From NCBI GenBank assembly GCA_944323995.1, contig CALUUN010000009.1:1-53279 (forward strand): 53,279 nt of DNA, in the 5' to 3' direction. Positions 16,773-26,287 of this stretch are shown here, one piece after another; the first letter of the stretch is position 1; each line of letters starts with the position of its first letter. A program made the translations under genes and the position numbers. The notes beneath the pieces are model-generated. The model was not told the DNA's origin, searched no databases, and saw only the letters and a list, made by a program, of their open reading frames with translations. The DNA is from Candidatus Gastranaerophilales bacterium. GTDB lineage: Bacteria; Cyanobacteriota; Vampirovibrionia; Gastranaerophilales; Gastranaerophilaceae.

Positions 16773-16778
16773 ATTATA
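16773..16778 (-). promoter_or_regulatory. Extended -10 of leaderless gene 16157-16765
   Basis: TGT-TATAAT on the minus strand ends 7 nt before the ATG at 16765. No Shine-Dalgarno sequence is present. Confidence 0.6.
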
Positions 16779-16802
16779 ACATTTTTTTTAAAAATATCAA
16801 TA

Positions 16803-17786
16803 TTACTTTTTAATCGGCAGATAAGACTGCGGATATGAGTAATCTTCTTTAAACCCCAGATGTCTGTACATCTTAAGCGCCTGAAAATTGTTTGTTTCGG
16901 TACAGGTGTTAATTTCGGTTATCGGACGTTCCGCATTTTCAACCCAGCTGATAATTTTGTCCATTGAATGTTTGAGCATCATTTTTGAAAGCCCTCTGCC
17001 CTGATGTTCTTTTTTAATGGCTACAATCGGAATATTAACTATCTGTCCGCCGGTCAGGTTCATAAAACAAAATCCCACCGGATTGTTGTCGCACATCAGA
17101 ATGCTCGTTGCTTCGGGCAAAAATTCGGCATAAACATTTTTGATAATTTTTGTAAGAATATCATAAGTACCTTCAAGAGTTTGAAATCTCGGGTCAAACA
17201 GCGCATCCGCACTGGTTTCAAAGGCTTCTTGAACAATGTGTATTGCCTCGTCAAAATATTTTTCGTTCCACGGAATAACACTGTAACATGACGGAAGATT
17301 TCTCAACTGAGTCATTTTCAAAATTTCTATTGAATTTGTTCCGCTCATCAAAAACCGCAAAACCGCAATCCCGATAAATTTGAATCCGAAACGTGCAATT
17401 TCGCCGATTAAAGTTTTTTGTGCGCCGAGCATAGGGTAGCAGACAACTTTATCTCTGCGTTCTTTTTGCGTTTCGTTCAAAAATTCTTCAAGCAGATATT
17501 TGCTCCGGACAAGGAAATTTTCCATATTGAGCGAATGTATAATATTAAGTTCAACAGCTTCCGAAATCATTGTCGTATAAACCAGAAATGCTGTCGGAAT
17601 CCCGTCTTCGCGTAAAATTATGCATTTTATAAGCTCTTTTTTAACCGAATCAATAAAATCTTCAAAAGTCAACGGCTCCAATTCAAAATTATAATCGGTT
17701 GTCGCACGGGTTCTAAAATCTTCGTAAACAGGTTCAAACCCTTTGTAATCTTCTTCGGATAACAGTTTTGCAAAAAACTCGGTCAT
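16803..17786 (-). CDS. GNAT-family N-acetyltransferase
   Basis: This 327-residue protein has a C-terminal GNAT domain (about 185-327). Its acetyl-CoA loop is KKEHQGRGLSKMMLKHSM, preceded by GQIVNIPIVAIKKE and followed by NNFQALKMYRHLGFKEDY. The first half (about 1-160) may be a second, degenerate GNAT fold, since it has LREDGIPTAFLVYTT and FGFKFIGI. The substrate (amine, peptide or small molecule) cannot be read. It starts 9 bp beyond ribBA on the same strand, with GAGG before its ATG. Confidence 0.82.
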   Translation of the reverse strand: MTEFFAKLLSEEDYKGFEPVYEDFRTRATTDYNFELEPLTFEDFIDSVKKELIKCIILREDGIPTAFLVYTTMISEAVELNIIHSLNMENFLVRSKYLLEEFLNETQKERRDKVVCYPMLGAQKTLIGEIARFGFKFIGIAVLRFLMSGTNSIEILKMTQLRNLPSCYSVIPWNEKYFDEAIHIVQEAFETSADALFDPRFQTLEGTYDILTKIIKNVYAEFLPEATSILMCDNNPVGFCFMNLTGGQIVNIPIVAIKKEHQGRGLSKMMLKHSMDKIISWVENAERPITEINTCTETNNFQALKMYRHLGFKEDYSYPQSYLPIKK

Positions 17787-17795
17787 ACTCTTCCT

Positions 17796-19004
17796 CTACA
17801 GCATATGATGCATTTTATCTTTTTTGGTTTCCATATAGCGTTTGTTATATTTGTTTATTTCCGGTGTCAATTTTATAATTTCATTGACATTAAGTCCATA
17901 GCCCTTGAGAGCTATAATTTTTTTCGGGTTGTTGGTTATAAGGTTAAAAGTATTGAAGCCGAGATCGAGAATAATTTGCGCCCCGTCGCCGTAGTTGCGC
18001 AAATCGGACTTAAACCCGAGGGAATGGTTTGCCTCGACTGTATCCTGACCGCATTCCTGCAGCTTGTATGCTTTAATCTTATTTACAAGTCCTATACCCC
18101 TGCCTTCGTGGCCTCTCATATAGATTACAGCACCTTTGCCGTAATCGTTGATATAACTCATTGCGCCGTGTAATTGCGAATTGCAGTCGCATTTCAGGCT
18201 GTGGAAAATATCGCCCGTCAGGCATTCGCTGTGAACTCTTATTGCCGGAATTTTATCGCTGCCGTCATCTTTCACGAGTGCGGCATATTCCATGCCTGTA
18301 AGATTATTTCTGTAGCCGTAAATCATAAATTCGCCGTACTGTGTGGGCAAAAAGGCCTCGGCTTCGCGGGTTACTATCCTTTCTGTTTTTAATCTGTATG
18401 CAATAAGTTCCGCAACAGATATAAATTTAATTCCGTGTTTATCGGCGAATTTTCTCAAATCATCACGGCGCATCATATGTCCGTCTGAGTCCATAATTTC
18501 GCACATGGGGCCTGCAAGAGTATGTCCGCAGAGCCTTGCAAGGTCAACAACGGCTTCGGTGTGCCCGGTTCTTTCCAGAACTCCGCCGCAGCGCGCAACA
18601 CACGGGAACAAATGCCCCGGACGTCTTAAATCCGACGGAACAGCATCAGGCGCAAGCGCTACTTCTATTGTTTTTGCTCTGTCAAATGCCGAAATTCCGG
18701 TTGTGACGCCGTATTTTTCGGCTGCGTCAATACTTACCGTAAAGGCGGTTTTCATCCGTTCGCTGTTTTGTTCGACCATTTGCGGCAAATCAAGTTTGTC
18801 CGCAATCTCGGGCGAAATTGCAAGACAAATAAGCCCTCTTGCTTCATTTGCCATAAAGTTTATGATTTCGGGTGTAACCATTTGCCCCGAACATATCAAA
18901 TCGCCTTCGTTTTCGCGATCCTCATCATCGGCCACAATAAGCATTCTGCCTGCTTTGAAATCTTTTATTGCTTCTTCTATACCGTCGAATTTAAAATTAT
19001 CCAT
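17796..19004 (-). CDS. ribBA: Bifunctional DHBP synthase / GTP cyclohydrolase II
   Basis: This fusion makes both riboflavin precursors: 3,4-dihydroxy-2-butanone 4-phosphate from ribulose 5-phosphate, and the pyrimidine precursor from GTP. The N-terminal domain (about 1-205) has DDEDRENEGDLI and the RTGHTEAVVDLARL active-site block. The C-terminal domain (about 206-402) has the zinc cysteines in HSECLTGDIFHSLKCDC and GHEGRGIGL. 402 residues is the normal length. It follows ribE by 1 bp, so the two are co-transcribed. A 6,7-dimethyl-8-ribityllumazine synthase and RibD are not in the window. Confidence 0.96.
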   Translation of the reverse strand: MDNFKFDGIEEAIKDFKAGRMLIVADDEDRENEGDLICSGQMVTPEIINFMANEARGLICLAISPEIADKLDLPQMVEQNSERMKTAFTVSIDAAEKYGVTTGISAFDRAKTIEVALAPDAVPSDLRRPGHLFPCVARCGGVLERTGHTEAVVDLARLCGHTLAGPMCEIMDSDGHMMRRDDLRKFADKHGIKFISVAELIAYRLKTERIVTREAEAFLPTQYGEFMIYGYRNNLTGMEYAALVKDDGSDKIPAIRVHSECLTGDIFHSLKCDCNSQLHGAMSYINDYGKGAVIYMRGHEGRGIGLVNKIKAYKLQECGQDTVEANHSLGFKSDLRNYGDGAQIILDLGFNTFNLITNNPKKIIALKGYGLNVNEIIKLTPEINKYNKRYMETKKDKMHHML

Positions 19005-19005
19005 A

Positions 19006-19599
19006 TTACATAAACCCGTTTTCTAAAAGAAAATTTTCATCAATCTTATTATGTTCCGTTGATAAAAATTTTTCAACATATCTGCCAAGAATATCGGTTT
19101 CAATATTCACGCTGTCGCCTGTACGTAAATATTTAAGATTGGTATTTTCAAGTGTATGAGGGATAACTGCGGCTGAAAAAATATTTCCGTCGAGTTTGGA
19201 AACTGTCAGACTCACACCGTTTACGGTAATTGAACCTTTATATACTATATATTTGCTGTCAGGAACTTCAAATCTCATATCTCCCAGATATTTCGCGGTC
19301 ATATCAATATGCCCCTGAACAATATGTCCGCCCATACGTGTTGAAGGTGTAAGGGCGCGTTCAAGATTAACCGCATCACCTGTTTTCATGGATTTGAAGT
19401 TTGTCACTGCAAAAGTTTCCGCACTAACATCTGCCGAAAAGCTGTCCTGAAACAGTTTTGTAACAGTCTGGCAGCAGCCGTTAATCGCAATGCTGTCGCC
19501 GGGTTTGGTATTTTCCAGAACTTTTTTGCATTGAACCGTTATGACCGAACCGTTAATACTTTTTAATATCCCTGTTTCTTCTACTATGCCGGTAAACAT
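19006..19599 (-). CDS. ribE: Riboflavin synthase alpha chain
   Basis: Riboflavin synthase joins two lumazine molecules to form riboflavin. The 197-residue protein has two lumazine-binding repeats, beginning MFTGIVEETG and GGHIVQGHIDMTA, with INGCCQTV in the first and VNGVSLTV in the second. I start it at MFTGIVEE, not at a Met six codons earlier, because a TGC-TACAAT -10 box ends 6 nt before this ATG and the family starts here. No FMN riboswitch is visible, which fits a leaderless message. ribBA follows directly. Confidence 0.95.
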   Translation of the reverse strand: MFTGIVEETGILKSINGSVITVQCKKVLENTKPGDSIAINGCCQTVTKLFQDSFSADVSAETFAVTNFKSMKTGDAVNLERALTPSTRMGGHIVQGHIDMTAKYLGDMRFEVPDSKYIVYKGSITVNGVSLTVSKLDGNIFSAAVIPHTLENTNLKYLRTGDSVNIETDILGRYVEKFLSTEHNKIDENFLLENGFM

Positions 19600-19605
19600 A
19601 TTTTT

Positions 19606-19611
19606 ATTGTA
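19606..19611 (-). promoter_or_regulatory. Extended -10 of leaderless ribE
   Basis: TGC-TACAAT on the minus strand ends 6 nt before the ribE ATG at 19599, which decides the start. Confidence 0.6.
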
Positions 19612-19679
19612 GCACAAAGTTATAAATAAGTAAGATTATTTTTGCCTTATTAACTTATTCACATATAACCTTTTTATGT

Positions 19680-19685
19680 TATTCT
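19680..19685 (+). promoter_or_regulatory. Extended -10 of the peptide-binding-protein gene
   Basis: TGT-TATTCT ends 6 nt before the ATG at 19692. The box is weaker than the consensus but keeps the same spacing as other leaderless genes here. Confidence 0.5.
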
Positions 19686-19691
19686 GAAAAT

Positions 19692-21530
19692 ATGCGAAGG
19701 GTTATATATGTTATCTTAATTTCGGTACTGATTCTGGGTCTTGCAAAAGCCTGTATAAGACGTGATATTCCGGAATCGGCAGCAGTGCGGAACAATATTC
19801 GGGCCGAAAAAGAAATTACATTTCCGGCTGACAGAAAAAATGTTACCGTAAACGGAATTGATTATCTTGAATCGCAGGCTCCCATAGGAACATTCGGCGG
19901 AACCTTTACCGCTTCAACAATCGGCGAAGGCCCTAAAACTTTTAATCCGTTTAATTCCAAAGACAATATTTCAACCGCGCTGTCAGAAATTATGTATGAC
20001 GGACTTTTGACAACACATCCTGTGACAGGTCAGCCAATCCCCAAACTTGCAAAATCTTTTTCTGTTTCCGATGACGGAAAAGAATACACAATAAACCTCC
20101 GTCACGGCGTCAAATGGTCTGACGGCAAACCGATTACCGCTGACGATGTTGTTTTTACCTGGCGTGATATAATTCTTGCCGGACTGGGCAATACATCAAT
20201 AAGAGATTCAATAATTGTTGACGGCAAGCTCCCGACCGTTCATAAAATTGATGATTATACGGTTAAATTTGTTACGCCCGAGCCTTTTGCACCGTTTATA
20301 AGAATGCTTTCATCTCCGATTGCGCCGAAACATGTTTTTGAACCGGCGGTAAAAAAAGGCAGCCGCTACTTTGACACCTTCCTTTCAACAAACACAAAAC
20401 CGCAGGACTTTGTAATTTCCGGAGCGTTCAAAATAAAAGAATACGTTCCGGCTCAAAGGGTGGTTTATGAACGTAATCCCAATTACTACATGATAAATAA
20501 AAACGGTGAAAAACTTCCTTATCTTGACAAACTTGTATATCTGATTGTGGGCGATCTTAATAACGAAGTTTTGAAATTCGAGGCAAAAGAGCTTGACATA
20601 ATAAATCTTCAAGGTTCAAAAGTTGCACGCTACAAAGCTATGGAGCCGCATTCTGATTTTACGATTTATAATCTCGGGCCAAATACCGGCACCATATATC
20701 TTTCGATGAATCTCAACAACCGCAAAAACGATAAAGGAAATTTTTATGTCGATCCGAAAAAACAGGCCTGGTTTAATGATGTGAATTTTCGCAAAGCCGT
20801 TGATTATGCAATTGACCGCAAAAATATTGTTTTGAATATCGCAAACGGAATCGGCGAGCCGCTTTTTACCGCTGAAAGCCTTAATTCGATTTTTTTGAAT
20901 AAAAATTTGAAGCCTTATGACAAAGATTTAAATAAGTCGCGTGAGCTTTTAAAAAAATCGGGTTTTCATTTGGATAAGCAGGGCAAATTATACGACAAAT
21001 TCAATAACCGCGTTGAATTTGACCTGCTTACAAATGCCGGAAACACGGAGCGTGAAGCCATCGGGGTAATGATTAAACAGGATCTGGAAGATTTGGGAAT
21101 GAAAGTAAATTTTAAACCGATTGAGTTTAATTCGCTTGTTAATAAACTTGTAAATACACTTGATTGGGATATGGTTCTGATGGGATTTACAGGCTCGCCT
21201 CTTGAACCTAACGGCGGAAAAAACGTTATGATGTCGGACGGAACGCTTCACGTTTACAATATGAGGCCGGAAAAAGATAAAAATTCACCGCGTTATGACT
21301 TTGAAAAAAAGATTGATGAATTGTTCATAAAAGGCGCGCTTGCAACAAAGTTTGAGGACAGAAAAAAATACTACGACGAATATCAGAAAATAATTTATGA
21401 TGAAAAGCCGTTTATTTACATTTATTCGCCGACAGTAATCGTTGCAATCCGCAACAAGTTCAAAAACGTGTTTCCGACATCTCTCGGAGGCGCAACGTAC
21501 AATATAGAAGAAATTTATACGGGAGAGTAA
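19692..21530 (+). CDS. Oligopeptide ABC transporter substrate-binding protein (family 5)
   Basis: This 612-residue protein belongs to the OppA/DppA family. It starts with a signal/anchor (MRRVIYVILISVLILGLAKAC), where Cys21 may be lipidated although the lipobox is imperfect. It then has ALSEIMYDGLLTTHPVTGQPIPKLAKSF (early lobe), YTINLRHGVKWSDGKPITADDVVFTWRD, and WFNDVNFRKAVDYAIDRKNIV, all family signatures. Two permease genes follow directly. No ATPase gene is in the window, so the OppD/OppF partners lie elsewhere. The ligand may be a peptide, but nickel or sugars are possible in this family. Confidence 0.92.
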   Translation: MRRVIYVILISVLILGLAKACIRRDIPESAAVRNNIRAEKEITFPADRKNVTVNGIDYLESQAPIGTFGGTFTASTIGEGPKTFNPFNSKDNISTALSEIMYDGLLTTHPVTGQPIPKLAKSFSVSDDGKEYTINLRHGVKWSDGKPITADDVVFTWRDIILAGLGNTSIRDSIIVDGKLPTVHKIDDYTVKFVTPEPFAPFIRMLSSPIAPKHVFEPAVKKGSRYFDTFLSTNTKPQDFVISGAFKIKEYVPAQRVVYERNPNYYMINKNGEKLPYLDKLVYLIVGDLNNEVLKFEAKELDIINLQGSKVARYKAMEPHSDFTIYNLGPNTGTIYLSMNLNNRKNDKGNFYVDPKKQAWFNDVNFRKAVDYAIDRKNIVLNIANGIGEPLFTAESLNSIFLNKNLKPYDKDLNKSRELLKKSGFHLDKQGKLYDKFNNRVEFDLLTNAGNTEREAIGVMIKQDLEDLGMKVNFKPIEFNSLVNKLVNTLDWDMVLMGFTGSPLEPNGGKNVMMSDGTLHVYNMRPEKDKNSPRYDFEKKIDELFIKGALATKFEDRKKYYDEYQKIIYDEKPFIYIYSPTVIVAIRNKFKNVFPTSLGGATYNIEEIYTGE

Positions 21531-22502
21531 GTGGATATCATAAAATACATATTGAAAAGAATAATCCAAACCATACCGCTTTTGATAATAGTGTCGTTAA
21601 TCAGCTTTTTTATAATAAGGCTGTCGCCGGTTGACCCGCTGGCCGAATTGCGGCTTAATCCTTCAGTATCACAGGAGACTCTTGAAAGAGAAGCTCAAAG
21701 GCTCGGGCTGGATAAACCGGTTATAGTTCAATACGGCAAATGGGCAAAATCATTTATAAAAGGTGATTTAGGGATAACTTCAAACGGCGAGCAGGTAAGC
21801 GCCAAATTAAAGGAAAGAATTCCGAATACGCTTTTGTTGACAGTTGTGGTTATATTTTTAACATGGGTTTGCGGAATTCCGCTGGGAATTTTGGCCGCTT
21901 TAAAATGGAAAACACCGTTTGACAGAATTTTAACGGTTTTGACAAGTATCGGAATGGCGATACCGTCATTTTTCTTTGCGGTTTTGCTTTTGATTTTTGC
22001 GGTGAGAACCGGCTGGTTTCCGGTCGGCGGTCTGACAGGTGCAAACTTTGCCGATATGGGGTTATTTTCTCAAATCAAAGATATAGCGCATCATTTATTT
22101 TTGCCTGTGGTTGTTTTATTTACGCTTTCGCTTGCGGGTTTGCAGCGCCAGATGCGGGCAAATATGCTTGACGTTCTGGACAGCGATTATGTGAAATTTG
22201 CGCGTGCCAAGGGTTTGAGTGAAAATCAGGTTATATATAAACATGCATTGAGAAATGCGGTTAATCCTTTGATTACCCTTCTGGGATTTGAATTTGCAGG
22301 TTTGTTGAGCGGAGCGGCTCTGACCGAATATGTTTTCCAGTATCCGGGACTGGGCAGACTTATTCTGGAAGCGGTTTTGAAATCAGATATAAATCTTGTT
22401 ATGGCTTCGTTAATGATGGGGGCAATTATGCTTGTTGCAGGCAATTTAATTGCTGATATTTTGCTTATCATTACCGATCCGAGGATTAGGGTGAAATCAT
22501 GA
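21531..22502 (+). CDS. Oligopeptide ABC transporter permease (OppB/DppB type)
   Basis: This 323-residue permease has the N-terminal helix YILKRIIQTIPLLIIVSLISF-type segment, the VQYGKWAKSFIKGDLG motif of OppB, five more membrane helices, and the EAA cytoplasmic loop ARAKGLSENQVIYKHALRNA. It begins with GTG one base after the binding-protein stop, following GGGAGAG, and overlaps the next permease by 4 bp. It forms the channel half with the OppC-type protein. Confidence 0.94.
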   Translation: MDIIKYILKRIIQTIPLLIIVSLISFFIIRLSPVDPLAELRLNPSVSQETLEREAQRLGLDKPVIVQYGKWAKSFIKGDLGITSNGEQVSAKLKERIPNTLLLTVVVIFLTWVCGIPLGILAALKWKTPFDRILTVLTSIGMAIPSFFFAVLLLIFAVRTGWFPVGGLTGANFADMGLFSQIKDIAHHLFLPVVVLFTLSLAGLQRQMRANMLDVLDSDYVKFARAKGLSENQVIYKHALRNAVNPLITLLGFEFAGLLSGAALTEYVFQYPGLGRLILEAVLKSDINLVMASLMMGAIMLVAGNLIADILLIITDPRIRVKS

Positions 22503-23563
22503 AAGAAGTAATAAAAGAACTGTTAAAAGACAAATTCGCAAAAGTTGCCCTGATTGTTCTCGGGATAATTTATCTTTCGCTTTTCTTTGCTGATTTTTTG
22601 GCACCTTATACAAAAGATTTTTCCGACAGATCAATGGCTTATGTTCCCCCGTCTAAAATTTTTACCATAGATGAAAACGGCAAGTTTTCAAGGCCGTATA
22701 CATACAATTATGTGAGAGAATTTAATCAAAACACGCTTGAGATGACGTATAAACTTGACAGGTCGCAGAAATATTACCTGAAATTTTTCTCAAAAGGACA
22801 GCCGTACAAATTTCTCGGAATAATTCCGATGAAGCGTCATCTGGTTACCGTGGAGCCTGAAGGAAGGCTGTTTTTGCTCGGTACTGACATCAACGGACGC
22901 GATGTATTTTCAAGACTGCTTTTCGGCGGAAGAATTTCTATGACAATAGGGTTTCTGGCATTGTTTGTGCTTTTCCCGATAGGGCTTTTGTACGGAGGAA
23001 TTTCGGGATATTTCGGCGGAAAAATCGACACTGTTATGATGAGATTTGCCGAAGCGGTTATGTCAATTCCGAGTTTTTATCTGCTGATAATTCTGGCGTC
23101 AATTCTGCCTTCGGGTATGACAAGCATACAAAGATTTATATTGATTGTAGTAATTCTTGCGCTTATCGGCTGGGCCGGTTTTGCGCGTGTTGTACGCGGC
23201 ATGGTTTTGTCAATAAAGAACAGAGAATTTGTTCAGGCGGCAAAATCAATCGGGCAGTCGCGGGCGGGAATAATAATAAAACACATACTGCCGCAGACAA
23301 CAAGTTTTGTAATTGTTGCGATGACTTTGTCGGTTCCTTCATATATTCTGTCGGAATCCGGCTTGAGTTTTTTGGGATTGGGAATTCAGCAGCCCGATGC
23401 AAGCTGGGGGAATATGCTAAAAGAAGCACAGGAGTTTACGAATATAATTTACAGACCGTGGCTTTTGACACCGGGATTTTTAATTTTTGTTGCGGTATTG
23501 GCATTTAACCTTATAGGTGATACAATAAGGGACGTATTGGATCCGAAAAGCAGGGTAAGATAA
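22499..23563 (+). CDS. Oligopeptide ABC transporter permease (OppC/DppC type)
   Basis: This 354-residue permease has an N-terminal helix, a large periplasmic insert (about 35-115, MAYVPPSKIFTIDENGKF onward) that is longer than in most OppC proteins, then LLGTDINGRDVFSRLLFGGR-type text (LGTDINGRDVFSRLLFGGR). The EAA loop is QAAKSIGQSRAGIIIKHILP. The ATG overlaps the upstream gene's stop. This pairs with the OppB-type protein. The insert could contact the binding protein. Confidence 0.93.
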   Translation: MKEVIKELLKDKFAKVALIVLGIIYLSLFFADFLAPYTKDFSDRSMAYVPPSKIFTIDENGKFSRPYTYNYVREFNQNTLEMTYKLDRSQKYYLKFFSKGQPYKFLGIIPMKRHLVTVEPEGRLFLLGTDINGRDVFSRLLFGGRISMTIGFLALFVLFPIGLLYGGISGYFGGKIDTVMMRFAEAVMSIPSFYLLIILASILPSGMTSIQRFILIVVILALIGWAGFARVVRGMVLSIKNREFVQAAKSIGQSRAGIIIKHILPQTTSFVIVAMTLSVPSYILSESGLSFLGLGIQQPDASWGNMLKEAQEFTNIIYRPWLLTPGFLIFVAVLAFNLIGDTIRDVLDPKSRVR

Positions 23564-24277
23564 ATGGAAGCATCAGGAATTTTTGATTTAACAATAATTA
23601 TAAGAGTAATTTCGGCACTTTTATTAGGGTTCGCAGTCGGGCTTGAACGTGAAATGACAAACAAATACGCAGGCTTGAGAACAAATATTTTAGTATGCCT
23701 CGGCGCGTGCGTATTTACTATAATCTCAATTTACGGATTTCCTGCAATCACGGTAACTTCCGTTGAGCTTGGAACCCGTGATACGGCGCGTGTTGCGGCA
23801 CAGGTTGTAACGGGTATAGGTTTTATCGGCGGCGGAACCGTTTTAAGACACGGGGCAACCGTTTTCGGGCTGACAACTGCCGCAACTTTATTTATGTCTG
23901 CCGCAATCGGTATGGCGTGCGGTGCCGGAATGTATGATCTGGCAATTGTTGCAACAATTGTTTCAATTATTACGCTTGTGTCGGTGAGATTTTTCGAAAA
24001 AAATGTACTCACATCAAGCACAAAGAATTTTAAAAGATTAAAAATTTCTTTGAACTGCCTTAACTCAAATTCTAACGAAATTTATGATCACATCGTGGAT
24101 AAATTCCCGAATTTGAAAGAGATAAGCAAAAAACAGAATAAATCGGAAGAAAATATGACAAAAATTGTTGTAATAACCGATGTTACATGCAGAAAACCGA
24201 TACAGACACTGTATAAAGAGTTTCAAAAGTTTGAAGGGATTGAATCCGTGTCCGTTCAGGAATTTTGTGAGGGATAA
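23564..24277 (+). CDS. MgtC/SapB family membrane protein
   Basis: This 237-residue protein has the MgtC N-terminal membrane domain: VISALLLGFAVGLEREMTNKYAG, RTNILVCLGACVFTIIS, ARVAAQVVTGIGFIGGGTVL and LTTAATLFMSAAIGMACG. The soluble C-terminal part (about 145-237) resembles an ACT-like regulatory domain. MgtC proteins influence magnesium or potassium homeostasis and F-ATPase activity, but the role here is not known. The ATG follows the OppC stop with no gap, so it is co-transcribed with the importer. Confidence 0.93.
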   Translation: MEASGIFDLTIIIRVISALLLGFAVGLEREMTNKYAGLRTNILVCLGACVFTIISIYGFPAITVTSVELGTRDTARVAAQVVTGIGFIGGGTVLRHGATVFGLTTAATLFMSAAIGMACGAGMYDLAIVATIVSIITLVSVRFFEKNVLTSSTKNFKRLKISLNCLNSNSNEIYDHIVDKFPNLKEISKKQNKSEENMTKIVVITDVTCRKPIQTLYKEFQKFEGIESVSVQEFCEG

Positions 24278-24325
24278 ATTTGATTATTCCGCATATTTCT
24301 GCTAGTATCAGGGAGGAGGAAAAAC

Positions 24326-25075
24326 ATGTCAGGACACTCAAAATGGTCAACCATTAAACATAAAAAAGCAAAAGTGGATTCGCAGCGCGCAGTTGTGTTT
24401 CAAAAATATTCAAGAGAACTTATAGTATCTGCAAGACTCGGCGGCCCGGATCCTGCCGGAAATTTCCGGTTAAGGACAGCGATAGAAAAAGCCAAAGCGG
24501 CGGGTTTGCCGAATGACAATATTAAACGCGCGATTGAAAAAGGTGCCGGAACCTCGGGTGCCGAAAACTATGAAGAATTAACTTATGAAGGATACGCACC
24601 GGGCGGTGTTGCAGTTGTAATTGAGGCAATGACAGATAACCGCAACAGAACAGCCGGTGATATCAGAAGCTATTTTACAAAATTCGGAGGAAGTTTGGGC
24701 GCAACCGGTTGCGTCGGCTGGATGTTCGACCAGAAAGGATCAATTTCTTTCGACAAATCGGTTGACTATGAAAAACTTTTTGAAGCCGCAATTTCGCTTG
24801 ATGCGGAAGATATTCTGGATGAAGAAGATGAGTATAAAGTTATAACTCCGGTTGAAAACTTTCAAAAAATAGTTGAAGGACTTGAAGCGGAAGGCTTTAA
24901 AAGCACAACTGCGGAACTTACAAGAATACCGCAGAATACCGTCGAAGTAACCGATGAAAATACGGCATCACAGATTATGAAACTTCTTGAGCGGATTGAA
25001 GAACATGACGATGTCCAAAATGTCTACGCAAACTTTGACATTCCGGATGAAATTCTGCAAAAAATTGAAGGATAA
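24326..25075 (+). CDS. yebC: YebC/PmpR family translation or transcription regulator
   Basis: YebC proteins are about 245 residues; this one is 249. It starts MSGHSKWSTIKHKKA, a family fingerprint, followed by RLRTAIEKAKAAGLPNDNIKRAI, and YEGYAPGGVAVVIEAMTDNRNRTA. Members act as transcriptional regulators or help ribosomes through proline-rich stretches (TACO1-like). It has GGAGGA 9 nt before the ATG. The diguanylate cyclase gene follows with no gap. Confidence 0.95.
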   Translation: MSGHSKWSTIKHKKAKVDSQRAVVFQKYSRELIVSARLGGPDPAGNFRLRTAIEKAKAAGLPNDNIKRAIEKGAGTSGAENYEELTYEGYAPGGVAVVIEAMTDNRNRTAGDIRSYFTKFGGSLGATGCVGWMFDQKGSISFDKSVDYEKLFEAAISLDAEDILDEEDEYKVITPVENFQKIVEGLEAEGFKSTTAELTRIPQNTVEVTDENTASQIMKLLERIEEHDDVQNVYANFDIPDEILQKIEG

Positions 25076-26287
25076 ATGTTAGAAAAAATCAAAAAACTTT
25101 CCAGACTTTTGAATGAAAGTTACAGCGAAAAATCCGTTGTGGCGTCTGTCGGGGAGTTTTTTGACGAAAACTTCGGCGCAAAAGAGTTTAATGTAATCTT
25201 AAAAGAAGATTACGCGGGTGAAAAGCCGCATTTTCCGCTGTATAAACATAATAAAATTATCGGGTATATCGAATTTTCAAACACTTCTCCGGAACTTGAA
25301 AAATTCCTTGATACCGCGATTTATCTGATATCTTTAAAAATTCAAAACATTGTGCTTTCCGAAAAAATGCAAAAAAGCATTGATTTTCAAAACGCAATGA
25401 AAAATATTGCAAAAATCATTGAAACCCAGTACGAATTAAATTATATAATCCCTTTGATGGGTGAAATGATTGATAAATTTATTCAGAACCATCTTATATA
25501 TATATTTATAAAAGTAAATAATAAATATAAACTTATGTGGCCTTCGGCATGCAGCGATTCAAAAGTTTTCGACATAATAAACGCGGAACCGTTAAAAAGA
25601 GTTACCACGGAAGACACCGGAGTTTTTCCGCTCATCAGTGAAAACAAACTGCTTGGATATATTGTTACAAAAAATCTTGATACAAAATTAAATCTTAAAG
25701 AAATTGAATATCTTGACGAGCTTACTCATCAGTCCGCAACAACGATAAACAGAGCAAACGTTTACGCGGAAATTTTAAAACACGCAACGCTTGATGCTCT
25801 CACGGGTTTTTATAACAGAAGGCAGCTGGAAGAACGTATAAAACAGGAAATTGCAAGTTCAAAACGTCAAAAGACGCCGCTTTGTGCGATTATGACCGAT
25901 ATAGATTTTTTCAAAAACGTTAACGACACATACGGGCATGCCGCGGGAGATAATGTATTGAAAGCGGTTTCAAAGGTTATGCGTTCACAGCTCAGGGAAT
26001 ACGATATCGCAGGACGTTACGGCGGAGAAGAGTTTGCAATCCTTCTTCCTTTCACAAAAGCAGCAGAAGCGCAGATGGTTGCGGAACGTTTGCGGCATGC
26101 CGTTGAAAATAAAGCTGTTAATATTTCAAAAAACGATTCTGACAAAAAAGAAATTCATGTTACGGTAAGTTTGGGCGTGTATGAATTTAAACACACTGAC
26201 AGCGAAGAAGATTTATTGAAAAACGCGGATAAAGCGTTATACAAAGCAAAAGAAACAGGAAGAAACAGGGTGGTTATATATGAATAA
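25076..26287 (+). CDS. GAF-like sensor diguanylate cyclase
   Basis: This 403-residue protein has a divergent GAF-like sensor region (about 100-230) and a C-terminal GGDEF domain. It has DALTGFYNRRQLEE (240-253), MTDIDFFKNVNDTYGHAAGD, and the active site GGEEF (316-320). An inhibitory RxxD site (R307-D310) precedes the active site by five residues, so product inhibition by c-di-GMP is expected. It makes c-di-GMP in the cytoplasm; no EAL partner is in the window. It overlaps tsaE by 8 bp. Confidence 0.92.
   Translation: MLEKIKKLSRLLNESYSEKSVVASVGEFFDENFGAKEFNVILKEDYAGEKPHFPLYKHNKIIGYIEFSNTSPELEKFLDTAIYLISLKIQNIVLSEKMQKSIDFQNAMKNIAKIIETQYELNYIIPLMGEMIDKFIQNHLIYIFIKVNNKYKLMWPSACSDSKVFDIINAEPLKRVTTEDTGVFPLISENKLLGYIVTKNLDTKLNLKEIEYLDELTHQSATTINRANVYAEILKHATLDALTGFYNRRQLEERIKQEIASSKRQKTPLCAIMTDIDFFKNVNDTYGHAAGDNVLKAVSKVMRSQLREYDIAGRYGGEEFAILLPFTKAAEAQMVAERLRHAVENKAVNISKNDSDKKEIHVTVSLGVYEFKHTDSEEDLLKNADKALYKAKETGRNRVVIYE

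Noticed and set aside
18343-19026. Long ORF antisense to ribBA (227 codons)
   Set aside because: The opposite strand encodes a full RibBA with intact motifs; this frame looks like codon-bias shadow.
19599-19691. FMN riboswitch ahead of ribE
   Set aside because: The gap is under 100 bp, holds no RFN-element motifs, and ribE appears leaderless.
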